Below, piece after piece: positions 1-6,217 of a stretch of DNA of 10,682 bases; within the stretch, counting starts at the first letter, position 1; each line of letters begins with the position of its first letter. The notes beneath the pieces were generated by a model that saw nothing but the letters and a program-made list of their open reading frames with translations, searched no databases and was not told the DNA's origin. The DNA lies in contig QHVY01000214.1 of the NCBI GenBank assembly GCA_003223695.1, forward strand, positions 865-11,546. The letters are read 5' to 3'. The stretch is from Acidobacteriota bacterium (GTDB taxonomy: Bacteria > Acidobacteriota > Thermoanaerobaculia > Gp7-AA8). The translations under genes and the position numbers were made by a program.

Positions 1-1
1 T

Positions 2-133
2 TACCTGAAGAATTTTGACGTGGTGATCGACTTCGGCAGGATGCGTGTCGATCTGGCACCCATCGGCGCCGCAGCGGTCCTGATGAAGCTCGAGGAAGGA
101 GTCCCTGAAGACAAGGGACGCGTACCACCGTAG
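2..133 (+). CDS. C-terminal fragment of an unidentified protein (5' end outside the window)
   Basis: An open frame enters at base 2 and runs 43 codons to a TAG at 131-133. It has no internal stop and shows GC-rich coding-like codon use. The visible peptide includes NFDVVIDFGRMRVDL followed by a tail ending GRVPP. The alternation of hydrophobic and charged residues in the first half resembles the closing beta-strand of retropepsin-like aspartyl proteases, but the fragment is too short to assign. The TAG stop is formed by the first bases of the palindromic element at 130-188, so the natural end of this gene may have been altered by that element. It converges on glmU, whose stop lies at 185-187. 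Confidence 0.55.
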   Translation, partial: YLKNFDVVIDFGRMRVDLAPIGAAAVLMKLEEGVPEDKGRVPP

Positions 134-188
134 GGCACGACTGCGTCGTGCCGAACCCTGGATGCGGCGCGGCGCAGCCACGCCCTAC
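130..188. repeat. GTAG-type REP pair (BIME-like), copy 1
   Basis: This 59-bp element starts GTAG and ends CTAC. Its left half is an 8-bp perfect hairpin, GGCACGAC-TGC-GTCGTGCC (134-152), followed by GAACC. Its right half is a second hairpin in inverted orientation, GGCGCGGC-GCA-GCCACGCC (166-184), with one non-Watson-Crick pair. The same architecture and near-identical left half recur at 8268-8327. GTAG followed by an imperfect palindrome is the hallmark of REP sequences linked to RAYT transposases, and two inverted REPs form a BIME. It fills the gap between two convergent genes and supplies both stop codons. Either strand could form a hairpin acting as a terminator or RNA stabiliser, but no T-run follows it. 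Confidence 0.8.
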
Positions 189-1558
189 TTCTTTTTCCGC
201 CGTTGCTTCGCCCACCCTTCGACGACCTTTTGCGGAACTCGGCTCAACGCCAGCGAGTCGGGAGGAACGTCCTTCGTGATCGTCGAGCCGGCGCCGACGT
301 ACGCGCCGCGGCCGACGCGCACGGGTGCCACGAGTTGCGTGTCCGAGCCGATGAACGCGCCATCCTCGAGCACGGTCTTGTGCTTGCTGACTCCGTCGTA
401 GTTGCACGTGATCGTGCCGGCGCCGATGTTAACGTCTGCGCCGACTTCGGCATCGCCGATGTACGACAGATGCGAAGCCTTCGCGCCTTCGCCAAAAGTG
501 GCCTTCTTAGTTTCGACGAAATTTCCGATCTTCACGTGCCGGGCGAGCTCTGTCCCAGGGCGAAGGTGCGCGTACGGTCCGACGGTGGCCTCATCCTCGA
601 TCACCGCGTCCTCGGCAACGGTGCCGGTTTTGAGGTGCACATCATTTCCGACGGCGACGTTTTGTAGATGCACGCCTGGCTCGATGACACAGCCCGTGCC
701 GATCCGCGTCGTACCTTCGAGTGTCACGAAGGGATAGACGACTGTGTCCGGCCCGATTGACACCGTGGAGTCGATCACCACTGTCGACGGATTGCGGAAC
801 GTGACGCCTTCGCTCATCAGGCGCTCGACGACGCGCCGCTGAATCTCTCCTTCGACGGTCGCCAGCTCCGATCGAGAGTTGACGCCGAGGACCTCGACGG
901 GATTCTCGATGAGGAGAGCGCCGACGCGTTTTCCGTCCTCGCGGAGCATGCCGATCAAATCGGTCAGGTAGTACTCACCTTGCGCGTTGTTGGTCGACAG
1001 TTTCTTCAGGTTGCTGACGAGATGCCCGCCGTCGAAGATGTAGATGCCGGCGTTCACTTCGCGAATTGCGCGCTGCTGTTCATTCGCGTCTTTCGCTTCG
1101 ACGATTCTTTCGACAGCACCTTTGGCATCGCGAACGATGCGGCCGTAAAGCCCGGGATCGCCGAGATTCATCGTCAGCAGCGTCAGTGCGTTTCGCGAGC
1201 GGCGGTGCTCCTCGATCAACCGCAGTAGCGTCTCGGCGCGTGTGAGTGGCACGTCGCCGGAAAGGATCAGAACCTCTTTTGCCTTGATCTGATCGATCGC
1301 TTGCTGAACGGCGTGGCCGGTTCCGAGCTGCTGCTCCTGCACGGCATAGCGCGCGCGATCGCCAACATGCTGCTGAACCGCTTCGCGCTGATGACCCACC
1401 ACCACGACGGGCGCTGCATCGCTGATCTCGTGCGCGAGGTCGACTACGTAGTCGATGAGCGGCCGTCCCGCGGCGCGATGGAGCACTTTGACCGTGCGCG
1501 ACTTCATGCGCGTGCCGAGGCCGGCGGCCATGATGATGATTTGCAGCTCGTCGCTCAT
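185..1558 (-). CDS. glmU: Bifunctional UDP-N-acetylglucosamine pyrophosphorylase / glucosamine-1-phosphate N-acetyltransferase GlmU
   Basis: GlmU makes UDP-GlcNAc, the precursor of peptidoglycan and lipopolysaccharide, in the cytoplasm. It acetylates glucosamine-1-phosphate and then transfers UMP from UTP. At 457 residues it has the usual family length. Residues 6-230 form the uridyltransferase domain with the nucleotide loop AAGLGTRMKS (11-20) and the QQLGTGHA motif (76-83). The usual Pro of the following LPKVLH stretch is Val here. Residues about 255-440 are the left-handed beta-helix acetyltransferase domain, with HLRPG (331-335), the catalytic His363 in ASHLSYIGDAEVG, and the NIGAGTITCNYDG loop (377-389). 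The ATG overlaps the yvcK stop as ATGA, so the two are probably translationally coupled. The TAG stop lies within the REP element at 130-188, and the tail KQRRKKK is unusually basic. Confidence 0.97.
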   Translation of the reverse strand: MSDELQIIIMAAGLGTRMKSRTVKVLHRAAGRPLIDYVVDLAHEISDAAPVVVVGHQREAVQQHVGDRARYAVQEQQLGTGHAVQQAIDQIKAKEVLILSGDVPLTRAETLLRLIEEHRRSRNALTLLTMNLGDPGLYGRIVRDAKGAVERIVEAKDANEQQRAIREVNAGIYIFDGGHLVSNLKKLSTNNAQGEYYLTDLIGMLREDGKRVGALLIENPVEVLGVNSRSELATVEGEIQRRVVERLMSEGVTFRNPSTVVIDSTVSIGPDTVVYPFVTLEGTTRIGTGCVIEPGVHLQNVAVGNDVHLKTGTVAEDAVIEDEATVGPYAHLRPGTELARHVKIGNFVETKKATFGEGAKASHLSYIGDAEVGADVNIGAGTITCNYDGVSKHKTVLEDGAFIGSDTQLVAPVRVGRGAYVGAGSTITKDVPPDSLALSRVPQKVVEGWAKQRRKKK

Positions 1559-2601
1559 TGCTCTTTGCGCATCCGCTCGAGTGTGCGGCCATAGCGGTCG
1601 TATAGCCGGAAGATCGTCTCCGCGAGCGCCGCGGAGTCGTGGCGTACGTAGTTGCCTTCCGAGATGATGTCGCCGAAAAACGGTGTGACGCCCAGCTCGC
1701 GGATCGCGGCGATATCGAATTGCACAGGGAACTGCTTCTGGCTTTCGTAGGCGGCGAGGATCGTTTCGGAGGCCTTCCGTCCGTTGAGCACCATCACATC
1801 AACGATGAGGCCCGCATGTTCAACGATCGCGCTCAAGTGCTCCTCGGCTGTGTAATCGTCGGTCTCGCCGGGTTGCGTCATCACATTGCAGACGTAGACG
1901 CGAAGCGCTTTCGCTTGTCGAATCGCATCTGTGATCGGCTTGATCAGCAGATTCGGAAGCACAGATGTGTACAGCGAGCCGGGGCCAATGAGGATCAGAT
2001 CCGCTTCGCGCAACGCTTCGAGCGAGCGGTCGGTCGGCTGTGCATCGGGAGGATCGATGCCCAGGTGCACGATGCGGGCATGCGGACGCGGCGCTTTGCG
2101 GCGATCGCCGAGGAACGAGCCGCTGATAGCCACTTCGCCAATGAGCTCCGATCCATCCGCGAGTGTGGCGCGAAGCCGCACATCCTGCAGCGTCGATGGA
2201 TAAATGTCGCCGCGAATCGCCAGAACTTCCGATGCAGCGAGAACGGCGTTGTCGAAGCCGCCGGTGATGTCGGTGAGTGCGGTGAGCAGCAGATTGCCGA
2301 GCGAATGACCGGACAGCGCGGAGTCGGGGCTCTCGAAACGATAGCTGAAAATACGTGATAGTAATTGTTCCTCTTCTGCGAGAGCGACGATGCAGTTGCG
2401 CACATCGCCTGGCGGCAGCATTCCAAATTCCTTGCGCAACACGCCGGAGCTCCCGCCTTCGTCGGTCACGGTGACGATTGCGCCGAGGCGATGGATGGAC
2501 CACGCGCCGTCGGCGTCGACGTAGCGCTTTAGGCCGCGCAACAGCGTAGACAGCCCGGTGCCGCCGCCGATCGCAACGATGTTCAATCCATGGTGGCGCA
2601 T
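1555..2601 (-). CDS. yvcK: YvcK/CofD-like gluconeogenesis and cell-envelope factor
   Basis: This 348-residue protein belongs to the YvcK branch of the CofD (2-phospho-L-lactate transferase-like) family. Family members bind UDP-sugars such as UDP-GlcNAc and are needed for normal cell shape and growth on gluconeogenic carbon sources in Bacillus and mycobacteria. The glycine-rich loop IGGGTGLSTLLRG (11-23), TVTDEGGSSGVLR (44-56), PPGDVRNC (63-70) and GHSLGNLLL (98-106) are all present, as are GPGSLYTSVLPNLL and a CNVMTQPGETDDY stretch further on. The chosen ATG gives an N-terminus of only eight residues before the first strand, as expected. It starts six bases after the mglA stop and overlaps glmU by four bases. 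Placing a UDP-GlcNAc-binding regulator directly before the UDP-GlcNAc synthase suggests a functional link. Confidence 0.93.
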   Translation of the reverse strand: MRHHGLNIVAIGGGTGLSTLLRGLKRYVDADGAWSIHRLGAIVTVTDEGGSSGVLRKEFGMLPPGDVRNCIVALAEEEQLLSRIFSYRFESPDSALSGHSLGNLLLTALTDITGGFDNAVLAASEVLAIRGDIYPSTLQDVRLRATLADGSELIGEVAISGSFLGDRRKAPRPHARIVHLGIDPPDAQPTDRSLEALREADLILIGPGSLYTSVLPNLLIKPITDAIRQAKALRVYVCNVMTQPGETDDYTAEEHLSAIVEHAGLIVDVMVLNGRKASETILAAYESQKQFPVQFDIAAIRELGVTPFFGDIISEGNYVRHDSAALAETIFRLYDRYGRTLERMRKEQ

Positions 2602-2607
2602 ATCGCG

Positions 2608-3192
2608 CTACTTCTTCTTCAGCTCCGTAAGCACGAGCTTCGCCACCGCTTTGAGAGTATCGAAAACACCGGTGCCGTTCACGGCAACCGCCTCGAATGT
2701 CGGCTCGCCTTTGAAGTTCAGCTGGCGGTACATGTTATCGGCGGAGACGGCGCTCGGGAGATCGCGCTTGTTGAACTGCAGGACATACGAAATCGTTTTC
2801 AATTCGTAGCCCTGCTCTTTCAAATTCTTGTCCAGATTCTGCAGCGACTCGACATTGGCTTCCATGCGCGCTTCCTGCGAGTCGGCGACGAACACCACGC
2901 CGTCGACGCCCTTGAGGATCAGCTTGCGGGAGGCGTCATAGAACACCTGGCCGGGAACGGTGTAGAGGTGAAAACGCGTTTTGAAACCGCGAACCTGACC
3001 GAGGTCGAGCGGGAGGAAGTCGAAAAAGAGCGTCCGATCGGTCTCGGTCGCCAGCGAAATCAGCTTTCCCTTGGCTTGCGGGTTGGTCTTGTCGTAGATC
3101 CACTGCAGGTTGGTCGTTTTGCCGCACAGTCCAGGCCCGTAGTAGACAATCTTGCAATTGATCTCACGCGCCGCGTAATTGATAAATGTCAT
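2608..3192 (-). CDS. mglA: MglA, Ras-like polarity GTPase
   Basis: MglA is a small cytoplasmic GTPase. In Myxococcus it sets the leading pole and controls gliding and type IV pilus polarity, cycling with its GAP/GEF partner MglB. The 194-residue protein has the P-loop GPGLCGKTT (19-27), Arg53 in TETDRTLFFDF, the switch-2 motif TVPGQ (78-82) with Gln82, and the NKRD guanine-specificity motif (141-144). Arg53 and Gln82 are the intrinsic catalytic residues described for bacterial MglA, and both are kept, so it should hydrolyse GTP. The FDTLKAVAKLVLTELKK end matches canonical MglA. It follows mglB by six bases, with a purine-rich GAAGAG directly before the ATG. Very high confidence in family; whether the host glides cannot be told from this window. 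Confidence 0.97.
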   Translation of the reverse strand: MTFINYAAREINCKIVYYGPGLCGKTTNLQWIYDKTNPQAKGKLISLATETDRTLFFDFLPLDLGQVRGFKTRFHLYTVPGQVFYDASRKLILKGVDGVVFVADSQEARMEANVESLQNLDKNLKEQGYELKTISYVLQFNKRDLPSAVSADNMYRQLNFKGEPTFEAVAVNGTGVFDTLKAVAKLVLTELKKK

Positions 3193-3198
3193 CTCTTC

Positions 3199-3699
3199 TT
3201 ATTCGCTGAAGAGGGAGTCGATGTCTTCGTCGGTGATCTCCGCGAACGGTGAGTCGAAACGGTTGGCGAGATTGCCGCGATCCGCCTCCGCTTTTTTCAT
3301 GAGCTGCTCGAAAGTCCGCTCCAGTTCCTGCGAAGCTTTCTTCACCCGCAGCCGCACCAATCCGAGAGACGAGCGATCGTCGAAGATGACGACGAGAATC
3401 ACGCGCTGAGCGACCAGCGAGATGTGGATGTTGTCGCGCTCGCCCTCGTGGAAGAGAATCGAGAATTCCTTTTCGCCGATCAGCTTTGCCAGGCCGTCGG
3501 TTGCGGCGACGTTGCCCGCGGTGAGCGAGGCGAGCGAAGTGGCATCGACGCCGCGCATGTCGCCGTGAACGGCGATCTGCTGGCCGTTTTTGTCAACCAG
3601 GAAAACGATTTTTGCGTTGGAGTCGACCTGCAGACGCTGGAGGGTGTCCTGAATCTGCTGGTACTCCTCCTCGTACATCACGAGATCGGGAGAGGCCAT
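3199..3699 (-). CDS. mglB: MglB, roadblock/LC7-domain partner of MglA
   Basis: MglB is a homodimeric roadblock/LC7 protein that regulates MglA nucleotide state at the cell pole. The 166 residues show the conserved start MYEEEYQQI (8-16), the roadblock core with NAKIVFLVDKNGQ, TSLASLTAGNVAA and GLAKLIGEKEF, then LVVIFDDRSSLGLVRLR and a long helix. The extreme C-terminus, SPFAEITDEDIDSLFSE, matches the MglB tail that contacts MglA in Myxococcus, so this is MglB rather than a generic roadblock protein. The ATG at 3699 aligns with the MglB N-terminus but has no recognisable Shine-Dalgarno sequence; an in-frame ATG lies seven codons later. A 19-base gap separates it from recR, the largest protein-gene spacing in the operon. 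Confidence 0.96.
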   Translation of the reverse strand: MASPDLVMYEEEYQQIQDTLQRLQVDSNAKIVFLVDKNGQQIAVHGDMRGVDATSLASLTAGNVAATDGLAKLIGEKEFSILFHEGERDNIHISLVAQRVILVVIFDDRSSLGLVRLRVKKASQELERTFEQLMKKAEADRGNLANRFDSPFAEITDEDIDSLFSE

Positions 3700-3718
3700 C
3701 TGTGGTCACCATACTAGC

Positions 3719-4312
3719 CTAAATTTCGCGCCGTCCTTCCAGCGCCTTGGCCATCGTCACTTGATCTGCGTACTCGAGATCTCCGCCTACAGGAAGGCCA
3801 AACGCGAGGCGAGTGATGCGGACGCCGAAACCGCGAAGCTGCTGCGCGAGATACGCCGCGGTTGCTTCGCCCTCCACGTTCGGATTCGTAGCGATGATCA
3901 CCTCGCGCACTTCGCCGCCCTGCACGCGTCGCAGCAGGCCGGCGACGTCGATGTCCTGCGGACCAACGCCCTTCAGCGGCGAGAGCGCGCCCAGCAGCAC
4001 ATGAAACACGCCTTTGAAGTCGCGGGTCTGCTCGATCGTGGCGATGTTGAAAGCTTCTTCAACCACACAGATGATCGATTGATCGCGCCTCGGATCGCTG
4101 CAGATCGCGCACGGGTCGACGTCCGTCATGTTGTTGCAGTTCGAACAGCGAAACACTTTCGTTTTCACATCGAGAATCGCTGTCGCCAGCGCCTCTGCCT
4201 CGCCCGGCGGACGCTTGAGAATGTGATACGCGATGCGCGACGCCGATTTGCCGCCGACGCCGGGCAGCTTCGTGAGCTCGTTGATGAGATTTGCGAGTGG
4301 AGGCGCGGTCAA
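3719..4312 (-). CDS. recR: Recombination mediator protein RecR
   Basis: RecR acts with RecF/RecO to load RecA on SSB-coated gaps during recombinational repair. The 197-residue length is typical. An N-terminal helix-hairpin-helix (LPGVGGKSASRIAYHIL, 16-32) is followed by a four-cysteine zinc finger (C56, C59, C68, C71). Next comes a Toprim domain from IICVVEE (80-86) through ATNPNVEGEATAAYL (141-155), and a terminal GLPVGGDLEYADQVTMAKALEGRR. It starts with TTG, which overlaps the ebfC stop as TTGA; a GGGG tract lies about five bases upstream. No ATG alternative preserves the helix-hairpin-helix. The order dnaX-ebfC-recR is one of the most widely kept gene clusters in bacteria. Confidence 0.97.
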   Translation of the reverse strand: MTAPPLANLINELTKLPGVGGKSASRIAYHILKRPPGEAEALATAILDVKTKVFRCSNCNNMTDVDPCAICSDPRRDQSIICVVEEAFNIATIEQTRDFKGVFHVLLGALSPLKGVGPQDIDVAGLLRRVQGGEVREVIIATNPNVEGEATAAYLAQQLRGFGVRITRLAFGLPVGGDLEYADQVTMAKALEGRREI

Positions 4313-4608
4313 AACAACCCCGGAATCTTCATGCCTCCCGTCATCGCGCCTAACTGCCCCTGCATCTCCTCATCGACTTTTCGGGAGGCTTCATTCACTG
4401 CTGCGACGACGAGGTCCTGCAACATCTCGACATCGTTCGGGTCGACCGCTTCCTTATCGATTGTGACGCCCAGCAGCTCCTTCTGGCCGTTCATGGTGGC
4501 TTTGACCATTCCGCCGCCGGCACTTCCCTCGACGCGGAGCTCGCTCATGCGCTGCTGCATCTGCTCCTGCATCTGCTGCACTTGTTTCATCAGTTGTTTG
4601 GGGTTCAT
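4309..4608 (-). CDS. ebfC: YbaB/EbfC nucleoid-associated protein
   Basis: This is a 99-residue member of the YbaB/EbfC family, small dimeric DNA-binding proteins that coat the nucleoid. The N-terminus is a Gln/Met-rich helix (KQLMKQVQQMQEQMQQRM). It is followed by GGGMVKATMNGQKELLGVTID, the ELLGV-type strand typical of the family, and a final helix and flexible GAMTGGMKIPGLF tail. The ATG overlaps the dnaX TGA as ATGA and is preceded by a good GAGGAG Shine-Dalgarno sequence at a spacing of about six bases, inside the end of dnaX. Length and position between dnaX and recR match the standard cluster. Confidence 0.96.
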   Translation of the reverse strand: MNPKQLMKQVQQMQEQMQQRMSELRVEGSAGGGMVKATMNGQKELLGVTIDKEAVDPNDVEMLQDLVVAAVNEASRKVDEEMQGQLGAMTGGMKIPGLF

Positions 4609-6071
4609 TTCGATCTCCTCGATTCCACCACTTCGCCGCCGAGGTGCTTCTGAAAGGCTTTGAGGATGGGATCTTCGCGCAGCGGCGTCTCTTCTTTCGT
4701 CGCCGTCTTCGCTTCAGTCTGCACGACGATCGACGTTGGCGCGCCGTACACCTCGCGCGCAATCTTCTCCAACGCTTCGTGGGCGTCGGTGACTGCGTCG
4801 GCGGAATATGTATCATTAAATATAAACGAGATTACGTTATCCTTCTTGGTACTCTTCGCGTTGCCGAGATATCCGGCGATCGCCGGACGCGCTTTGCGGA
4901 CGCGGTCGAGGAAGGTTTCGAGGTCTGACGTAGCAGCCGGCCCTCTGGCCGGCTGTGTGCCGGCTGAAGAGCCGGCACCTACACTCATCGCCTTCTCGAT
5001 CTCGCGCAGCCGCGGGAATGTCGCCGCTTTGAGCAAAGCGATCTCCACCGCCATGCGTTGGTGCTCGGCGCGATTGACGACGTCATCGTCGCGCATGAGC
5101 AGATTGGCAATCCGCAGGAGCTCGGAATACGAGAATTTTTTCGCGATCTCGTCCGAACCGAAGACATCACCTTTTCCTCCGGCCGAGAAGAGAAGCATGC
5201 TTCGAACGAAATTGAGCAGATCGCGGAAGAGGAGCTTGAAATCGCGGCCGCTCTCCGCAGCCTCGTTGAGCGCTTCGATGATGCCGGCGTGATCGCCTTC
5301 ACTGACGAGCGTCAGCAAGTGCGCGAAAAAATTTGTGTCCGAGAGGCCGAGGACCGTAGCGACATCGGCAGCGGTGATGCTCCGGCCGCTGAAGGCGATG
5401 ATCTGATCGAGAATCGAGAGCGCGTCGCGCACGCTCCCTTCGCCCCGCCGCGCGACGATCTCCAGCGCTTCATCATCCGCTTCGATTTTTTCCGATTGGC
5501 AAATCTGACGCAGACGCCCGACCAGCTCGTCGATCGTGATCTTACGCAGAACGAATTTCTGCACACGCGACAGAATCGTCGCCGGCACTTTCTGCATCTC
5601 CGTCGTCGCGAACATGAAGATGACGTGCGGCGGCGGCTCCTCGATCAATTTGAGCAGCGCGTTCCATGCGGGCGCGGACAGCATGTGCGCCTCATCAATG
5701 ATGAAAATGCGGAAACGATCGCGCGCGGGCTGGAACTGCGTGATATCGCGCAGCTCGCGAATGCTATCAACGCCGGTATACGTCGCGGCGTCGATTTCGC
5801 GCACGTCGAGATCGATCCCTTCGGTGATCTCGCGGCAGATCGTACATTCGTTGTCCGGCTCCGTCGCCGGCCCCTTCACGCAGTTCAGCGCCTTCGCGAG
5901 AATCCGCGCGAGGGTCGTTTTACCGATGCCGCGAACGCCGGAAAAGAGATACGCATGGTGGATGCGATTCTGTTCGATCGCGTTCTGAAGCGTGCGAACA
6001 ACCGTCTCTTGTCCGATGATGTCGCTGAATCGCTGCGGCCGGTATTTGCGAGCGAGTGCCTGATAGGACAT
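4605..6071 (-). CDS. dnaX: DNA polymerase III subunit tau/gamma DnaX
   Basis: DnaX is the AAA+ motor of the clamp loader and bridges replicase parts. From the ATG at 6071 it has 488 residues, starting with the family signature SYQALARKYRPQRF. An upstream in-frame TTG at 6092 would add seven residues but has no support. Walker A is GVRGIGKTT (45-53) and Walker B is IIDEAH (124-129). The Arg-finger motif reads SRV (168-170) instead of SRC. The zinc module has C64, C76 and C79, but the usual second Cys is Asp73. Residues 364-381 are encoded by a REP-like palindromic element (4930-4982) in the linker after domain III. The C-terminal DPILKAFQKHLGGEVVE fits the conserved end of tau-like proteins, so the gene looks intact. 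It is shorter than the E. coli protein, and no classical slippery site for a gamma form was seen. Confidence 0.97.
   Translation of the reverse strand: MSYQALARKYRPQRFSDIIGQETVVRTLQNAIEQNRIHHAYLFSGVRGIGKTTLARILAKALNCVKGPATEPDNECTICREITEGIDLDVREIDAATYTGVDSIRELRDITQFQPARDRFRIFIIDEAHMLSAPAWNALLKLIEEPPPHVIFMFATTEMQKVPATILSRVQKFVLRKITIDELVGRLRQICQSEKIEADDEALEIVARRGEGSVRDALSILDQIIAFSGRSITAADVATVLGLSDTNFFAHLLTLVSEGDHAGIIEALNEAAESGRDFKLLFRDLLNFVRSMLLFSAGGKGDVFGSDEIAKKFSYSELLRIANLLMRDDDVVNRAEHQRMAVEIALLKAATFPRLREIEKAMSVGAGSSAGTQPARGPAATSDLETFLDRVRKARPAIAGYLGNAKSTKKDNVISFIFNDTYSADAVTDAHEALEKIAREVYGAPTSIVVQTEAKTATKEETPLREDPILKAFQKHLGGEVVESRRSK
4930..4982. repeat. GTAG-type REP pair inside dnaX, second stem family
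   Basis: This 53-bp element starts GTAG and ends CTAC. It holds two hairpins back to back: CAGCCGGCC-CTCT-GGCCGGCTG (9-bp stem, 4934-4955) and TGCCGGCT-GAAG-AGCCGGCA (8-bp stem, 4958-4977). The layout equals that of the elements at 130-188 and 8268-8327, but the stem sequence differs, so it would be another REP subfamily in the same genome. It is read through in frame by dnaX, giving a Gly/Ala/Pro/Ser-rich peptide at the linker behind the third clamp-loader domain. A 53-bp length alone would shift the frame, so the insertion must have been accompanied by a small adjustment. Confidence 0.75.
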
Positions 6072-6079
6072 CGGGGTCG

Positions 6080-6085
6080 AGTATA
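6080..6085 (-). promoter_or_regulatory. Possible -10 box giving a near-leaderless dnaX transcript
   Basis: On the minus strand the hexamer TATACT (five of six bases matching TATAAT) ends eight bases before the dnaX ATG, and no Shine-Dalgarno sequence precedes that ATG. Initiation seven or eight bases after the hexamer would give a mRNA starting at or next to the ATG. No convincing -35 box is seen; that region would lie in the 3' arm of ffs. This is a weak, sequence-only prediction. Confidence 0.25.
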
Positions 6086-6095
6086 CGTGCAACGA

Positions 6096-6217
6096 CCCGC
6101 TCGAAAGAGCCCAGGCCGAACTGTGTCACGCAGGGGATGCACCTTATCGCTGCTTCCTTCCGGATCTGACGAGATTCGGTGCGCCTGCTGCACAGGACCC
6201 GGGCTCCCTCCAGCGGG
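6096..6217 (-). ncRNA. ffs: Signal recognition particle RNA (4.5S type)
   Basis: The minus strand carries the hallmark of SRP RNA domain IV, with GTCAG, then CCGGAAGGAAGCAGC (GGAA tetraloop and asymmetric internal loop), then GATAAGG. The outer ends pair: CCCGCT at the 5' side with AGCGGG at the 3' side, and GGGAGCCC with GGGCTCTTT, forming one long hairpin of about 122 nucleotides. This is the short, Alu-less bacterial type. It binds Ffh to target membrane proteins co-translationally. The predicted 5' end falls on the base directly after the AraC-family stop codon, and dnaX starts 24 bases after the 3' end. No separate promoter is obvious, so it may be processed from a longer transcript or start within the upstream gene. 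Confidence 0.96.

Noticed and set aside
1639..2358. Plus-strand open frame of 239 codons opposite yvcK
   Set aside because: It is antisense to conserved YvcK motifs, with no recognisable domain and no ribosome site.
2590..3252. Plus-strand open frame of 220 codons opposite mglA
   Set aside because: It is antisense to an essentially canonical MglA; its hydrophobic and charged pattern mirrors the opposite codons.
5136..5141. Run of six A on the dnaX coding strand as a programmed slippage site
   Set aside because: The codon phase (GCG AAA AAA TTC) does not fit the X XXY YYZ slip pattern, and the site is too early for a normal gamma form.
6072..6092. Seven-residue N-terminal extension of DnaX from TTG
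   Set aside because: The family begins MSYQALARKYRP, matching the ATG at 6071, and no ribosome site precedes the TTG.
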